From the NCBI GenBank assembly GCA_022419385.1, contig JAJUBI010000008.1, forward strand, positions 1,302,001 to 1,366,000: DNA of 64,000 nt. The letters are read 5' to 3'. Within the stretch, counting starts at the first letter, position 1; each line of letters begins with the position of its first letter. This document shows, one piece after another, positions 55,451 to 64,000 of the stretch. Source of the DNA: Paraconiothyrium sp. Pb-2020. Lineage: Eukaryota > Ascomycota > Dothideomycetes > Pleosporales > Didymosphaeriaceae. Both the position numbers and the translations under genes were made by a program. The notes beneath the pieces are model-generated. The model did not search any database. It was not told the origin of the DNA and was given only the letters and a program-made list of their open reading frames with translations.

Positions 55451-56491
55451 TTAATCAAACTTGTTCTGGTTCGCATTTTGTCTCAACATGGTAGAATCCG
55501 GCTTGTACTTCTTCGAGAGCAACCGCACATCGTATTCGACATCGAGCACGGCGCCGTTCTTTTCGTTCTCGACGGGCTTAAAATCCAAGAGGAGATCATC
55601 CTTGACCGCGCAGACGGTGTCAGTCTCAAGGTAAGGGTCGTCGTTGGGGTACAATTGAACGGTCACGTCGATATAATCGGGATGCGTGACCATGGCGTGG
55701 ATGTGCGCGGGACGCCACGGGTGGCGGCCCATGATCTTGAGTAGATCGGCGGAGGGACCAGATGTGTCGATGGCGTATTCGGTGGGCTTGAGGCAGTAGA
55801 ACCAGAACTTGCCTTCCTCGTCGGTCTTGAATTTGCCGCGGAGGTTGTGCCGGGTCTGGTTCTCGGGGTCGAAGACGTCGTACTTGCCGTTAGTGCTGGC
55901 CTGCCACATGTCGAAGACGGCTCCTGGGATACCCTTTCCTGTGTCGACATCCCTGATGACGCCGTGGAAGAATGTGAGCTGGCCATCTTTGGGCATGTTT
56001 TGGACGACGCTGGCACCGAGCTCGCGGAAGGGAGTTTCGGGGGACCAGAAAGGTCCGAGGATGGTGGAGGAGGTGGCTTGTGTGGGGTGCTCGACATCGG
56101 TGACGACTGTGTGGTTGATTTCATCTACGAGGCTGTTGCGCGATTAGCCACAATTCATTGAATGCGACGATTGTCCCAAAGTGAGAGGAAGCACTTACGA
56201 TTCGACGCCGAGAATATCGCACACCCGCCATGCTTCATTTCGGTTCTTCTGGTAGGCCTGACCGATGGCATTGACGTAGTTGACGCCGATGATCCATTCC
56301 TCCTGTGTGAGCTCCACCTCGCGACAGAAGTCGTGCAAGTGGGTGATTAATGAGGTAAGAATTTCTCTGTGGCGGGGTTTCGTCTCCGGGCTCATTAGGC
56401 CGATGACATGTTCTGTGAAGTTTGGATCGAATTTGCTTTTATTGCTCTTGACGCCAGGGCCCGTCGGGTGAGGAGCGCCGTTCGTTGCCAT
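55451..56491 (-). CDS. Intradiol ring-cleavage dioxygenase (catechol/hydroxyquinol 1,2-dioxygenase)
   Basis: Exons 56491-56199 and 56132-55451 (66-nt intron, GTAAGT..ACAG) give 324 aa. The Fe(III) ligands are clear: Tyr182 in NGKYDVF, Tyr217 in TEYAIDTSG, and His241 and His243 in RPAHIHAMV, with the expected spacing. The N-terminal helical dimerisation domain precedes the catalytic beta-sandwich (LGPFWSPETPFRELGASVVQ). There is no signal peptide, so it is intracellular. The reaction is ortho-cleavage of catechol-type diols to cis,cis-muconate-type acids feeding the 3-oxoadipate route. Catechol versus hydroxyquinol preference cannot be settled by eye. No muconate-pathway neighbour is adjacent. 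Confidence 0.93.
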
Positions 56492-59111
56492 TGTGTGTTT
56501 GAAAGAGTCGTGAGTTGAAGGAAAACTGAGACAGGTGATCCGGAGATTCGTTAGAAAATGGAGAGAAGGGAAATAAGAGGGGTGACGATTGATTTAAGCC
56601 TCCGCTGGAGACCGCAGTCCCTTTATAATTGAAAGAGTACCTAGTAGCAAAGCCGAGAAGCGCTGCGGGTCATGCGACGAATCGTACGGTGCCGCTTGCA
56701 TAGGTTCGGTAGTTGACTATGGCAAGGTCACGATTGGGCGCCTGCCGCGGGGCAGATCCAGTCGGATCTTGAACTCGGTCTTTGCCTACAACCGCACGAA
56801 CAGGGCAAAATCAACGGATTCAAGGAGAGCAAAGTAATCCGACAACAGTTAAGAGTACTGTGACTGTCTTTCATAGAATGGTAACTTGATCCCGTTGTGC
56901 TAGGCCACGGAAATAATTGTGTGTCGCAAAATCGCGGCTCTGTCACCCCGCCAGAGCAATACCCTTGCCGCGGGGTCTCGAAGAAGGATAAGGACAGAGC
57001 CGGCGGAAGAGCCATCATCCACCGCGCTAAAACCCCGCTATAGCCTAGCGCCACTGGCCTTCACCTTCGGCACGCAACAACCGGTTCGCTAGCTATCAGA
57101 ACATCTGGGGAAGCGTGCGCCTCCCGCTTGGTGTTTACATCTACTTTAAAGCATCCCATTGGTTCCACGAATAAGATGCACGCTGAATACTCTTTATTTC
57201 CAAAGATTTCATCTTCAGCCAACAAACGCGTGCGAGGCCCGACAGAACGACACAAGGACACAGATCAGCCAATAGGCATTCCAAATCTGTCTCAACTTCT
57301 CATGGATCGCGTTCAGAATCGGATTGACAACGTCATGTATGAACATGTAAACCCAGTAATACAGTGCTCCCACATGCATCACCGTTTGAATAGTCGATGA
57401 TCGTAAGAGACCTGCCACAAGGAAACTCCGCGCTGTTAGTCACATGGTGGTTTACGATCTCGGAATTCTTGGACTGAACACGGATGATTATGGACGTCCA
57501 GCTCTCCTTGTAAACTAATCCAAAGTGGGCACCTGGGGATTGGGGCTGTTCTGTTAGGTGCGACTTTCGTCGCTAAGTTCCTTCCTTTGCTTGACCGGGC
57601 TGGCGCAGATCAACACCCCACAACTTGGGCCTACCGGAGGATACCCCACTCATACGCCTCGAACCCGATCTCTAGTTGTTGCAGGTCCTGTAAATGCAAC
57701 ACTGGGCTCTGCAATTCCCAAACAGCAAAACTACGACAATGCATGGATTGCTCAACATCAAGTACCATAATAATGGATCCTTGCGCCTGTCAAGCTGAAA
57801 ATCCCCAGTCAATGTCGTGGGAAGGAGCTCTGGCTTGCTCCAGTACTCCTCGACTCTTCGCATGAAGCTCTAGCTGCAGTACCAAGCAGACAGGGGGCAT
57901 TTCAGTCCTTGTAGGTGCCGCTCCAGGCAACCTCAACAGAAGCACAGCCCCAAAGCATATCCTGCGATTCGGATCAGCACGGGTCAGTTGCTCTGCACCG
58001 TCAAAACAGTGAAGTCGTTTAAGGGTTAGCGCACTCTGGCGATAAGCTTAAAGCTAGCGCAAGATCACATCGGCGGTTCTGCAGATCCCCATTCGATTGC
58101 CGTTCCCGCGGACGCTCGAAAGTGACGTTGCAAGCCTCCTGGCTCTTCTTTTGGCGAGGTCAAGATCCACTTTAGCTGAGGTGGGTAATTTGTAGCGTCT
58201 AAAGTCCTCATTTGGGTGCCGATCACTAACCTCGCCGGGAGATTTCGATAGTCTGGATCACGGAGATGAATTACAATGACTTCAATTGGCTTCAGGCACA
58301 CCTCCCAAGGGGCCACGACAGATTCGCGACTATAAACCCTGTTACATATCATCGACGATCAATGTGCTTACGGCGATTGGTGGACTTCTCGAGGAAGATC
58401 CAAGAAGACAACCCATGAAGCACAGTAATTTGCACGAGGTTGAGAAAGGTATATTTACTTTGAAAATGCTGTGACCAAGCAGCAAATCCACGACGATCAG
58501 AGTCAGTCCAGCAGTGCATCAATTGGGGCCTCTCGATAAAAACCGCAAAGTTGTGACTTGCCAAATCAACGTGAGCTACGCCAGTGAGACTTCAGTGATA
58601 CCCCACCATCGTTTCTCAGGCCGCATTGTTCTCCCGGACCAAGCGCCACAATTGCACTGGGCAAGTACTCTCGCCTAGAAATCAGTGCCACTAACATTAT
58701 TGCAGGGGCCCCGAAACAATGGACAATCTGAAATCGCATGCTGAGAACACCCCTGTAGATCGGGCTTTTGGCTCGCTAAACGGCGTGGAGGCGGGCTGTA
58801 ATCCATGCACCCAGGCCGCTACCTGGCTAGATACCTTCGCTCACGGTCAAGCGTCTGACGATCAAGATGTTAGTAGCACTCTGGGATGCTCCGCTCAAGA
58901 TATTACCTCGCCGATGTTCAAGAAGATCTGCCAGAATGGCAAACATGACGTTGGTCACCGAACCGCTGGCTTTTGATTTCAGGTCCGAATGCGATGATCC
59001 CCACAATCAAGATTACAGATATAAAGAAGACTCAATGCTACCTGTGTAGACTCAGACTTCTCACCAACTCTGCGACTTGACTTGGATCCTTGTGGAACTT
59101 ACATCGCTACC
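56492..59111. other. Gene-poor stretch, ~2.6 kb
   Basis: Divergent spacer between the dioxygenase and the peroxidase. Frames at 57558-57770 (opens at GTG, weakly signal-like) and 58719-58976 (ATG, 85 aa) are not convincing. No RNA genes or repeats seen. Confidence 0.45.
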
Positions 59112-60479
59112 ATGAAGTTCATACAGGCTTTGCTGCTCGCCCTTCCGGCTCTCTCAGCTGCCCACCCTGGCATGTCCAATGCCGACGTGGAAAGATTCCT
59201 TCGCAAGCGACAAATCGACGAAGCTGCCCTGCAGGAGAGGCAGCTCCTCGGTGGGTTGATTGGCACGGTCCAGGCATTGACCAACACTGTGAGCGGGCTT
59301 TTGGGTGCTGTTGCCAACAACATCTCTCCCGACAACAAGCGACCGGAACCAGGCTACGATTTCCAAGCACCTAGCCCTGGTGATTCCCGCGGACCATGCC
59401 CTGGCCTTAACCTGTTAGCTAACCACGGTTACCTTCCCCGTAATGGATATGTTACTTTCCAACAAGTCCTTGAGGCGACCTCGCGAGGTTTCAACATGGG
59501 GGCTGATCTAACCACTGTGCTTGCAACCTTTGCCGTTCTTGCCGACGGCGATATCGCCTCCGAGAGCTTCTACCTTGGCTCTCTCACGGGCGCTGATGGT
59601 CTCAACCGTCACTCCACTGTCGAGGCGGATGTTTCTCCCAACCGCGAAGGTGATTTGATCCTTACTCATACCATGAAATCGTGTTGACCGCAGATAGACT
59701 ACTACAACGGCTGCGGTGACAACCACCACCTTTCCTCCCGTATGTTCAAGCAAAACGTTGGATTCGCTGCCGCCGATTCCAGCAAGCAGTTCACAATGGA
59801 AGTGATGGCTAAGCAGTACGCTGCCAACGCCCAGTTCTCAAAGGACAACAACCCCTACCTTTACTACTTTCCCTTCCCTCAGATCGTCTCCCTAGGTGCA
59901 TTTGCCTTCTATCCCAATTTCTTCTCCAACGGTACATACGGAGCAGGCGGTGTCGCCAACTACGTATCCATCTCGTCTATCGTCGGCGCTGAATACGACT
60001 CTGAGGCCGGTAACTTCAAGTACGTTCCTGAAAGGTGGCCCGACAATTGGTACCGCCGCGCAACTCCCTACGGCGCCGTCCAAGCCCTCACCGACGGTTT
60101 CCTCAAGATCTACACTGCCAACGTGATCGTACCGGCAGTTGCCCAGGTGGGCACTGATAATCTGAGCGTGCAGACGCTCCTCTGCGACGTGTATCAGGGT
60201 ATCAACTCGATTACGCCGCTCATCGCTGCCGGAAGCCTCGAAGATACGTCCAAGCTCGTCACTTGGGCGACCAACAAGCTGCTCCCTGTTCTTGGCAAGG
60301 ATACTGCCCTGGGATGCCCCGACAGCACGTTGTCTCCTAATGCCCAGGACATTCTGTTTCCTAATGCCGACAAGGTCGGTGGACCGGAGAAGGCGCCACC
60401 GAAATCGGATGCGAAGACTGGCAATAACGTGTACAACAACGTGTATTTTGAGAGTGCACCAGTGAAGCCGGCTTGCTAG
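59112..60479 (+). CDS. Secreted heme-thiolate peroxidase (chloroperoxidase/peroxygenase family)
   Basis: Exons 59112-59649 and 59698-60479 (48-nt intron) encode 439 aa. A signal peptide (MKFIQALLLALPALSAAHPG) precedes a pro-segment with a KR at 32-33. The heme-thiolate motif is PCPGLNLLANHGYLPRNG, with Cys96 as the proximal ligand. The distal block is SRHS-like: ADGLNRHSTVEADVSPNRED, with Glu171. The usual EGD metal/acid motif reads EAD here. The acceptor is the second AG (ATAG, 59694-59697), which gives the join NRED-YYNGCGDN and keeps the frame. C-terminal cysteines (TLLCDVYQG, LGCPDS, VKPAC) may form a disulfide. Known family chemistry: H2O2-dependent halogenation or oxygenation. The substrate is unknown. 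Confidence 0.92.
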
Positions 60480-61239
60480 ATGCTTGATGAGACATGTTCC
60501 ATGGAGGAGCAAGTACTTTCTCATGTATATATGTTCTCCATATATGTTCCCAAGGACACAATACCTTAATTAATGAATCACGAAAGTAACTCACTTTGCC
60601 ACTGTTTGTTTTTTAGATCCTAAGTACAAGTATGATCTCCTACTATGGCTTACCTGTATTCGATGGCTACCACGTCGCGCTCTACGGCACCGCTCGGGAA
60701 TCGCTGATTGTCTCATGGAAAATTATGCCGTGATGTTCGTGTAGCTTTCAGAGTTGCTGGGACGTTCCTCCATTGCAGCTGCAGCCTCGCGCTTTCGCTG
60801 TGACGAGCTAGCTCGGCCCTCGCGCCTACGTCATGTCCGAAGCGCAACTACGCCGCACTGAACGCCAATGAGCCTTGCCGAAGTTGCAGCTCGATGCTCG
60901 CCTTCTTGAGCAACGTGTAAGCGCGAGAGGAGGAAGATGACTTATGAATCGACCGGAAGTGGGTTATTGTGCATCCGGCTACGATGATGAATACGCCCGT
61001 CGGCTTACGTGATGGTTAAGCTGCAGTGTCAACCCTTAGGCAACGACAGCACATGTGTCAAAACTATTTATACCACGCTCCTCCTCTACGCATGTATTTC
61101 TCTCCTATATCGACAGCAACAGTCCATTTCTTGCAAGCTTCAAACATCACCTTATCTGATTCGCCAGCATCAACACTTTCACCTCTCAATAACCCATTGA
61201 CCCCGTCGAAACAACACGCACGTGACTGCGGCATACGAA
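60480..61239. other. Intergenic, ~760 nt
   Basis: Contains a possible TATTTATA box near 61065-61072, ~170 nt before the MDR gene start. Otherwise no feature. Confidence 0.4.
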
Positions 61240-62199
61240 ATGTCTATCCGCGCCGGCGTGGTCAAATCCTGGGGTAATACGCCCGTGTACGACAGTATCA
61301 ACCTCCCGGCTCCCTCAAATGATCAGGTCCGCGTCAAAGTCCTTGGTGCTGGCGTACATACCTTAGTCCGGTCTCGCGCCGCTGGGAAACACTTCTCTGT
61401 GGCCGGAAAGAATCCACCTCACGTACCAGGCACCGATGGTGTCGGAATCATCCCTGAAACCAACCAGCTCGTTTACTTCAACGCACTCTTGTCACCAACA
61501 GGATCACTCGCGCAAGAGATCAACGTAGGGAAACGCGATGTCTTTCCACTGCCAGCAGGCGCGGATCCGGACACAATTGCTGTGCTCGTCAACCCAGCCA
61601 TGAGCTCATGGATGGCGCTGACGGCGAGAGCAGGCGTTCAGCCTGGGAGCGGCGTGAAGGTGGCGATTATCGGCGCGACAGGTGTGAGCGGCCAGACTGC
61701 GGTACAGATCAGCAAGGCTTTCGGTGCGAGTGAGATCGTTACAATTGGAAAGCCTGGACCTAAGCTGGAGAAGACGAAAGAGCTTGGAGCCACTGCCCTG
61801 ATTCCTCTAGCGGAGAATCTCACCGACACTGACTTCTCTGCTGCAGCGGATGTGGACGTTGTTCTGGACTACCTTTGGGGTGACGTTTCTTCAGCAGCAT
61901 TTGCGGGCATCATCAAAGCTCGTCAAAATAAAAGCCAGCGCCTAAACTGGGTGGAGATTGGATCTTTAGCTGGTGAAACGCAAGCGATATCCGCGAGTCT
62001 TCTACGGTCAGCGAACGTAGCTTTGCTGGGCTGCGCACCGGGCAGCTGGACATTTCCGGAGCTGTACAGTCAGATGCCAGCGATGCTAGAGGCGCTTGTC
62101 AAGGGAGGTGTCAAGACAGATTTCGCTGTCAAGAAGCTGGAAGATGTGGAGGGCTGGTGGAATGAAACAGCTGGCCCAAGACAGCTCGTAAAGCCTTGA
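61240..62199 (+). CDS. MDR-family zinc-less oxidoreductase (quinone reductase-like)
   Basis: An intronless frame of 319 aa from ATG 61240; the frame extends upstream only by a GTG start. An N-terminal GroES-like fold (RAGVVKSWGNTPVYDSINLP, then DQVRVKVLGAGVHTLVRSRA) is followed by a Rossmann fold with the nucleotide motif VAIIGATGVSGQTAVQISKAFGASEIVTIG. There is no catalytic-zinc Cys/His set, so it is of the quinone-reductase/enoyl-reductase branch using NAD(P)H. HVPGTDGVGII is the usual start of the substrate-facing segment. Similar proteins in fungi act in detoxification or in secondary-metabolite pathways; here no cluster is evident. Confidence 0.88.
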   Translation: MSIRAGVVKSWGNTPVYDSINLPAPSNDQVRVKVLGAGVHTLVRSRAAGKHFSVAGKNPPHVPGTDGVGIIPETNQLVYFNALLSPTGSLAQEINVGKRDVFPLPAGADPDTIAVLVNPAMSSWMALTARAGVQPGSGVKVAIIGATGVSGQTAVQISKAFGASEIVTIGKPGPKLEKTKELGATALIPLAENLTDTDFSAAADVDVVLDYLWGDVSSAAFAGIIKARQNKSQRLNWVEIGSLAGETQAISASLLRSANVALLGCAPGSWTFPELYSQMPAMLEALVKGGVKTDFAVKKLEDVEGWWNETAGPRQLVKP

Positions 62200-62945
62200 T
62201 GTTTGGGATAGGAATTTCCAACTTTTCACTTTTGCTCTCGTATGGGGCAGATGCAGACTGGTAGTTGTAGTTTTGAGCACCGCATAGTAATAATAACAGA
62301 ACAGTCGCATAAGACGCTGCCGTAAACTCCAGTCAAGTCATTCAAATCGCAGTTTACTCGCAAGAGTTTCTACATGATTATCAGCATGCGCCTCGTTCAA
62401 TTTGCTCCTTCATATCACAACCCTTCTCAACGAGTTGTATGTCGCTTCGATTTCTTTATATTGTGCAAAATCTCATGGATTACCATATCAACTCATGTTA
62501 ATATGTTTCATCATGCGTTTTACCCCGACCACAGGGATTGAGGCCTGAAATCATCCGATGTATGCATACTCGTAATCGCAATAAACACCGTATCCATCGT
62601 CTCACGAATGTCCAAGTTCCATCATCACTGATCCTCGCAAGCCACGCCCCTCTCAACCAAGACGTGCGCCCATGGACCAACCACTGTTTTCGCCTGTGCA
62701 GGGCTAGTGTCGTATATCTCGTATTTTGGCGCGACGGTCGGCGACACATCAACGCCACGCACATGATCGCGTGTCGCGGACGCGTGCCCTCAGACATTGA
62801 TTCGTCGACGCGTTCCGTGTGCGACTTGCTCAGGCTAACCCCTCGTTCTGGCCTCAGTACGTGCGTGTTCGCTTGTCGAATACTCGTCATGGTGGCTCCA
62901 AAGCGTCTGACTCACTGGAGATCGTGAAGCGGTCAAAGATTGACC
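62200..62945. other. Intergenic, ~750 nt
   Basis: No gene supported between the MDR and GFA genes. Confidence 0.45.
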
Positions 62946-62952
62946 TATAAAG
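62946..62952 (+). promoter_or_regulatory. TATA box of the GFA gene
   Basis: TATAAAG, 88-94 nt before the ATG at 63040. Confidence 0.5.
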
Positions 62953-63039
62953 ATCGCTGCCTGCGGCGATGATCAGGCATAGACATCATACGCTCCGTCC
63001 ATCAACTAAGCAAGTCGAGTCTATTCCCTGTCAATAGCA

Positions 63040-63511
63040 ATGTCTTCCGTCGACGCTTCAGAAACTCCTACTACGCCAAGCGCCACTTACACTGGTTCAT
63101 GTCATTGCGGTCACTTTACCTATACGGTCACGCAATCTCCCCCTCTCGATATTCCATCATGCGAAGTGACCGACTGCAACTGTAGCATTTGCTCTCGCAA
63201 TGGATACCTTTTCATCTACCCAAGTGAAAAGAACGTCACGTTCACGAGCGGCGCGAAAAGCGAATTCAAAGTACGTTGATAGCTTTGTTCTGTTCGCGAG
63301 ACTCAAACTGAAGTTGATATGTTTGTAGAAGTATTATTTCGGGACCCGTAAGTTCGCGCATTACTTCTGCGCTACGTGCGGTTCGAGCTGCATGGCGGAA
63401 AGCGAGGATCCGAATATGTACCCGGGGATTATAGCGGTCAATGTGAGGATGCTCCACGACCTGGACTTGAAAAGCTTGAATCTAAAGTCGGTCGATGGGA
63501 AGCGAATTTGA
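63040..63511 (+). CDS. GFA-family (CENP-V/GFA fold) zinc protein
   Basis: Exons 63040-63270 and 63329-63511 (58-nt intron, GTACGT..TGTAG) give 137 aa. The GFA zinc motifs are present: SCHCGHFTYTV (site 1), VTDCNCSICSRNGYL (site 2) and HYFCATCGSSCMAES (closing cysteines). A hydrophobic IIAVNVRML strand ends the domain. The family was named for glutathione-dependent formaldehyde-activating enzyme, but most fungal members have no tested reaction. Length and zinc spacing fit a single-domain member. A PMP3-type gene converges on it from the right. Confidence 0.92.
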
Positions 63512-63747
63512 AGGAGCAATCGTGATCGCACTGGTTCGAGAAGAGAACTGAATTGCCCAAATAATCGCTTAGGATGGTTGAAATTAACGATGGCGCGGTA
63601 TTATGAACTTGAGCATTATTCATTATCATATCTTCGTCTTATCAGTCTCGTTCTGGAATATGCGCGAGTCATGGTGGAATCCTGCATTTCATCCGTGTCG
63701 TCGCCAGAAAGTGCCTCCAGCCCACGATCAACGCTTTATCCTGGTTC

Positions 63748-64000
63748 TTAGTATCTCACGCCAGCATTCCCCGACGCGTAGTTCCGTTCCGTTTTCGAAA
63801 CGATGTACCAAGCGTGTAACACACCCGGAATCCAGCCTAGAATAGATAGACAGATGTTGATAAGGAAGTCGGTGCCGCAGCCCCTCTTGAGGAATACCGG
63901 AACAGGCGGAAGGAAGAGAGCAAGGAAGTAGAGAAGGACATCGCTCTATTACACGCGTTAGAGACAGAATACTTGAAGGCCAGAGAGGTTTTACTGTTGA
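63748..64000 (-). CDS. PMP3: PMP3/UPF0057 plasma-membrane proteolipid (5' end outside window)
   Basis: Minus-strand partial gene. The last exon is 63945-63748 (66 codons including stop), a 49-nt intron lies at 63994-63946 (GTAAAA..CTCTAAC..TAATAG), and the end of the preceding exon is at 64000-63995 (encoding Ser-Thr). The two-helix hairpin is textbook: DVLLYFLALFLPPVPVFLKRG, then CGTDFLINICLSILGWIPGVLHAWYIVSK. The highly conserved LKRGCG and GWIPG motifs are both intact. A basic, Asn/Gly-containing tail (TERNYASGNAGVRY) extends beyond the short yeast protein. Known role: small stress-induced membrane protein affecting cation balance and membrane potential. Confidence 0.93.

Noticed and set aside
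57558..57770. Apparent signal-peptide frame RLSSLSSFLCLTGLAQ
   Set aside because: The frame opens at GTG, not ATG, and the rest has no cysteine pattern or domain; no upstream exon could be joined.
58719..58976. 85-aa plus frame with an ATG
   Set aside because: No signature and not supported by spacing or promoter signals.

Overview
The window is nuclear DNA of a filamentous ascomycete (Pezizomycotina). Genes are split by short introns, mostly 46-80 nt, with GT..AG ends and CTAAC/CTGAC-type branch sites. Fungal-only families are common: Zn2Cys6 regulators, fungal rhodopsin-domain proteins, 2EXR/F-box proteins, GH18, GH43, heme-thiolate peroxidase. A dothideomycete is my best guess from the overall look of the proteins; that is inference, not a database result. 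About 26 protein genes and one tRNA-Ser(AGA) can be supported. Most had to be rebuilt across introns, and each junction was checked for reading frame.

Layout. 0-12 kb: a truncated single-pass wall-type membrane protein, a four-TM membrane protein, the CPSF30 homologue YTH1 (minus strand), a GH18 chitinase without signal peptide, and the GARP subunit VPS53. 12-22 kb is gene-poor: a small cysteine-rich secreted protein with its own TATA box, tRNA-Ser, a seven-TM rhodopsin-domain protein, and CKS1. 22-30 kb: a C2H2 protein and a DAL81/TamA-like regulator. 30-36 kb: periodic array A, an F-box protein and a 2EXR protein. 36-41 kb is a minus-strand run: GH43, an ABM monooxygenase and an aspartic protease. 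41-48 kb: an AlkB dioxygenase, a Zn2Cys6 regulator and a small acidic protein. 48.5-53 kb: periodic array B. 53-64 kb: a PAF-acetylhydrolase-like esterase, an intradiol ring-cleavage dioxygenase, a heme-thiolate peroxidase, an MDR oxidoreductase, a GFA-fold protein and the edge of a PMP3-type proteolipid.

The most unusual content is the two arrays, at about 30.28-31.69 kb and 48.59-52.98 kb. Neither has a convincing protein. Each is a long run of short units in which an A-tract (AAAA or longer, usually after TC, CC or GACT) recurs every ~44 nt (array A) or ~50-80 nt (array B), with an ATG/CATG between successive tracts. Both begin 60-72 nt downstream of a good TATATAAA box on the same strand. 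I read them as promoter-linked, non-coding, degenerate tandem arrays; their function is unknown.

The genes do not form one pathway. There is a loose theme of secreted or saprotrophic and aromatic-handling functions (GH43, aspartic protease, chitinase, intradiol dioxygenase, heme-thiolate peroxidase, MDR oxidoreductase, GFA) among housekeeping genes (YTH1, VPS53, CKS1, AlkB homologue).
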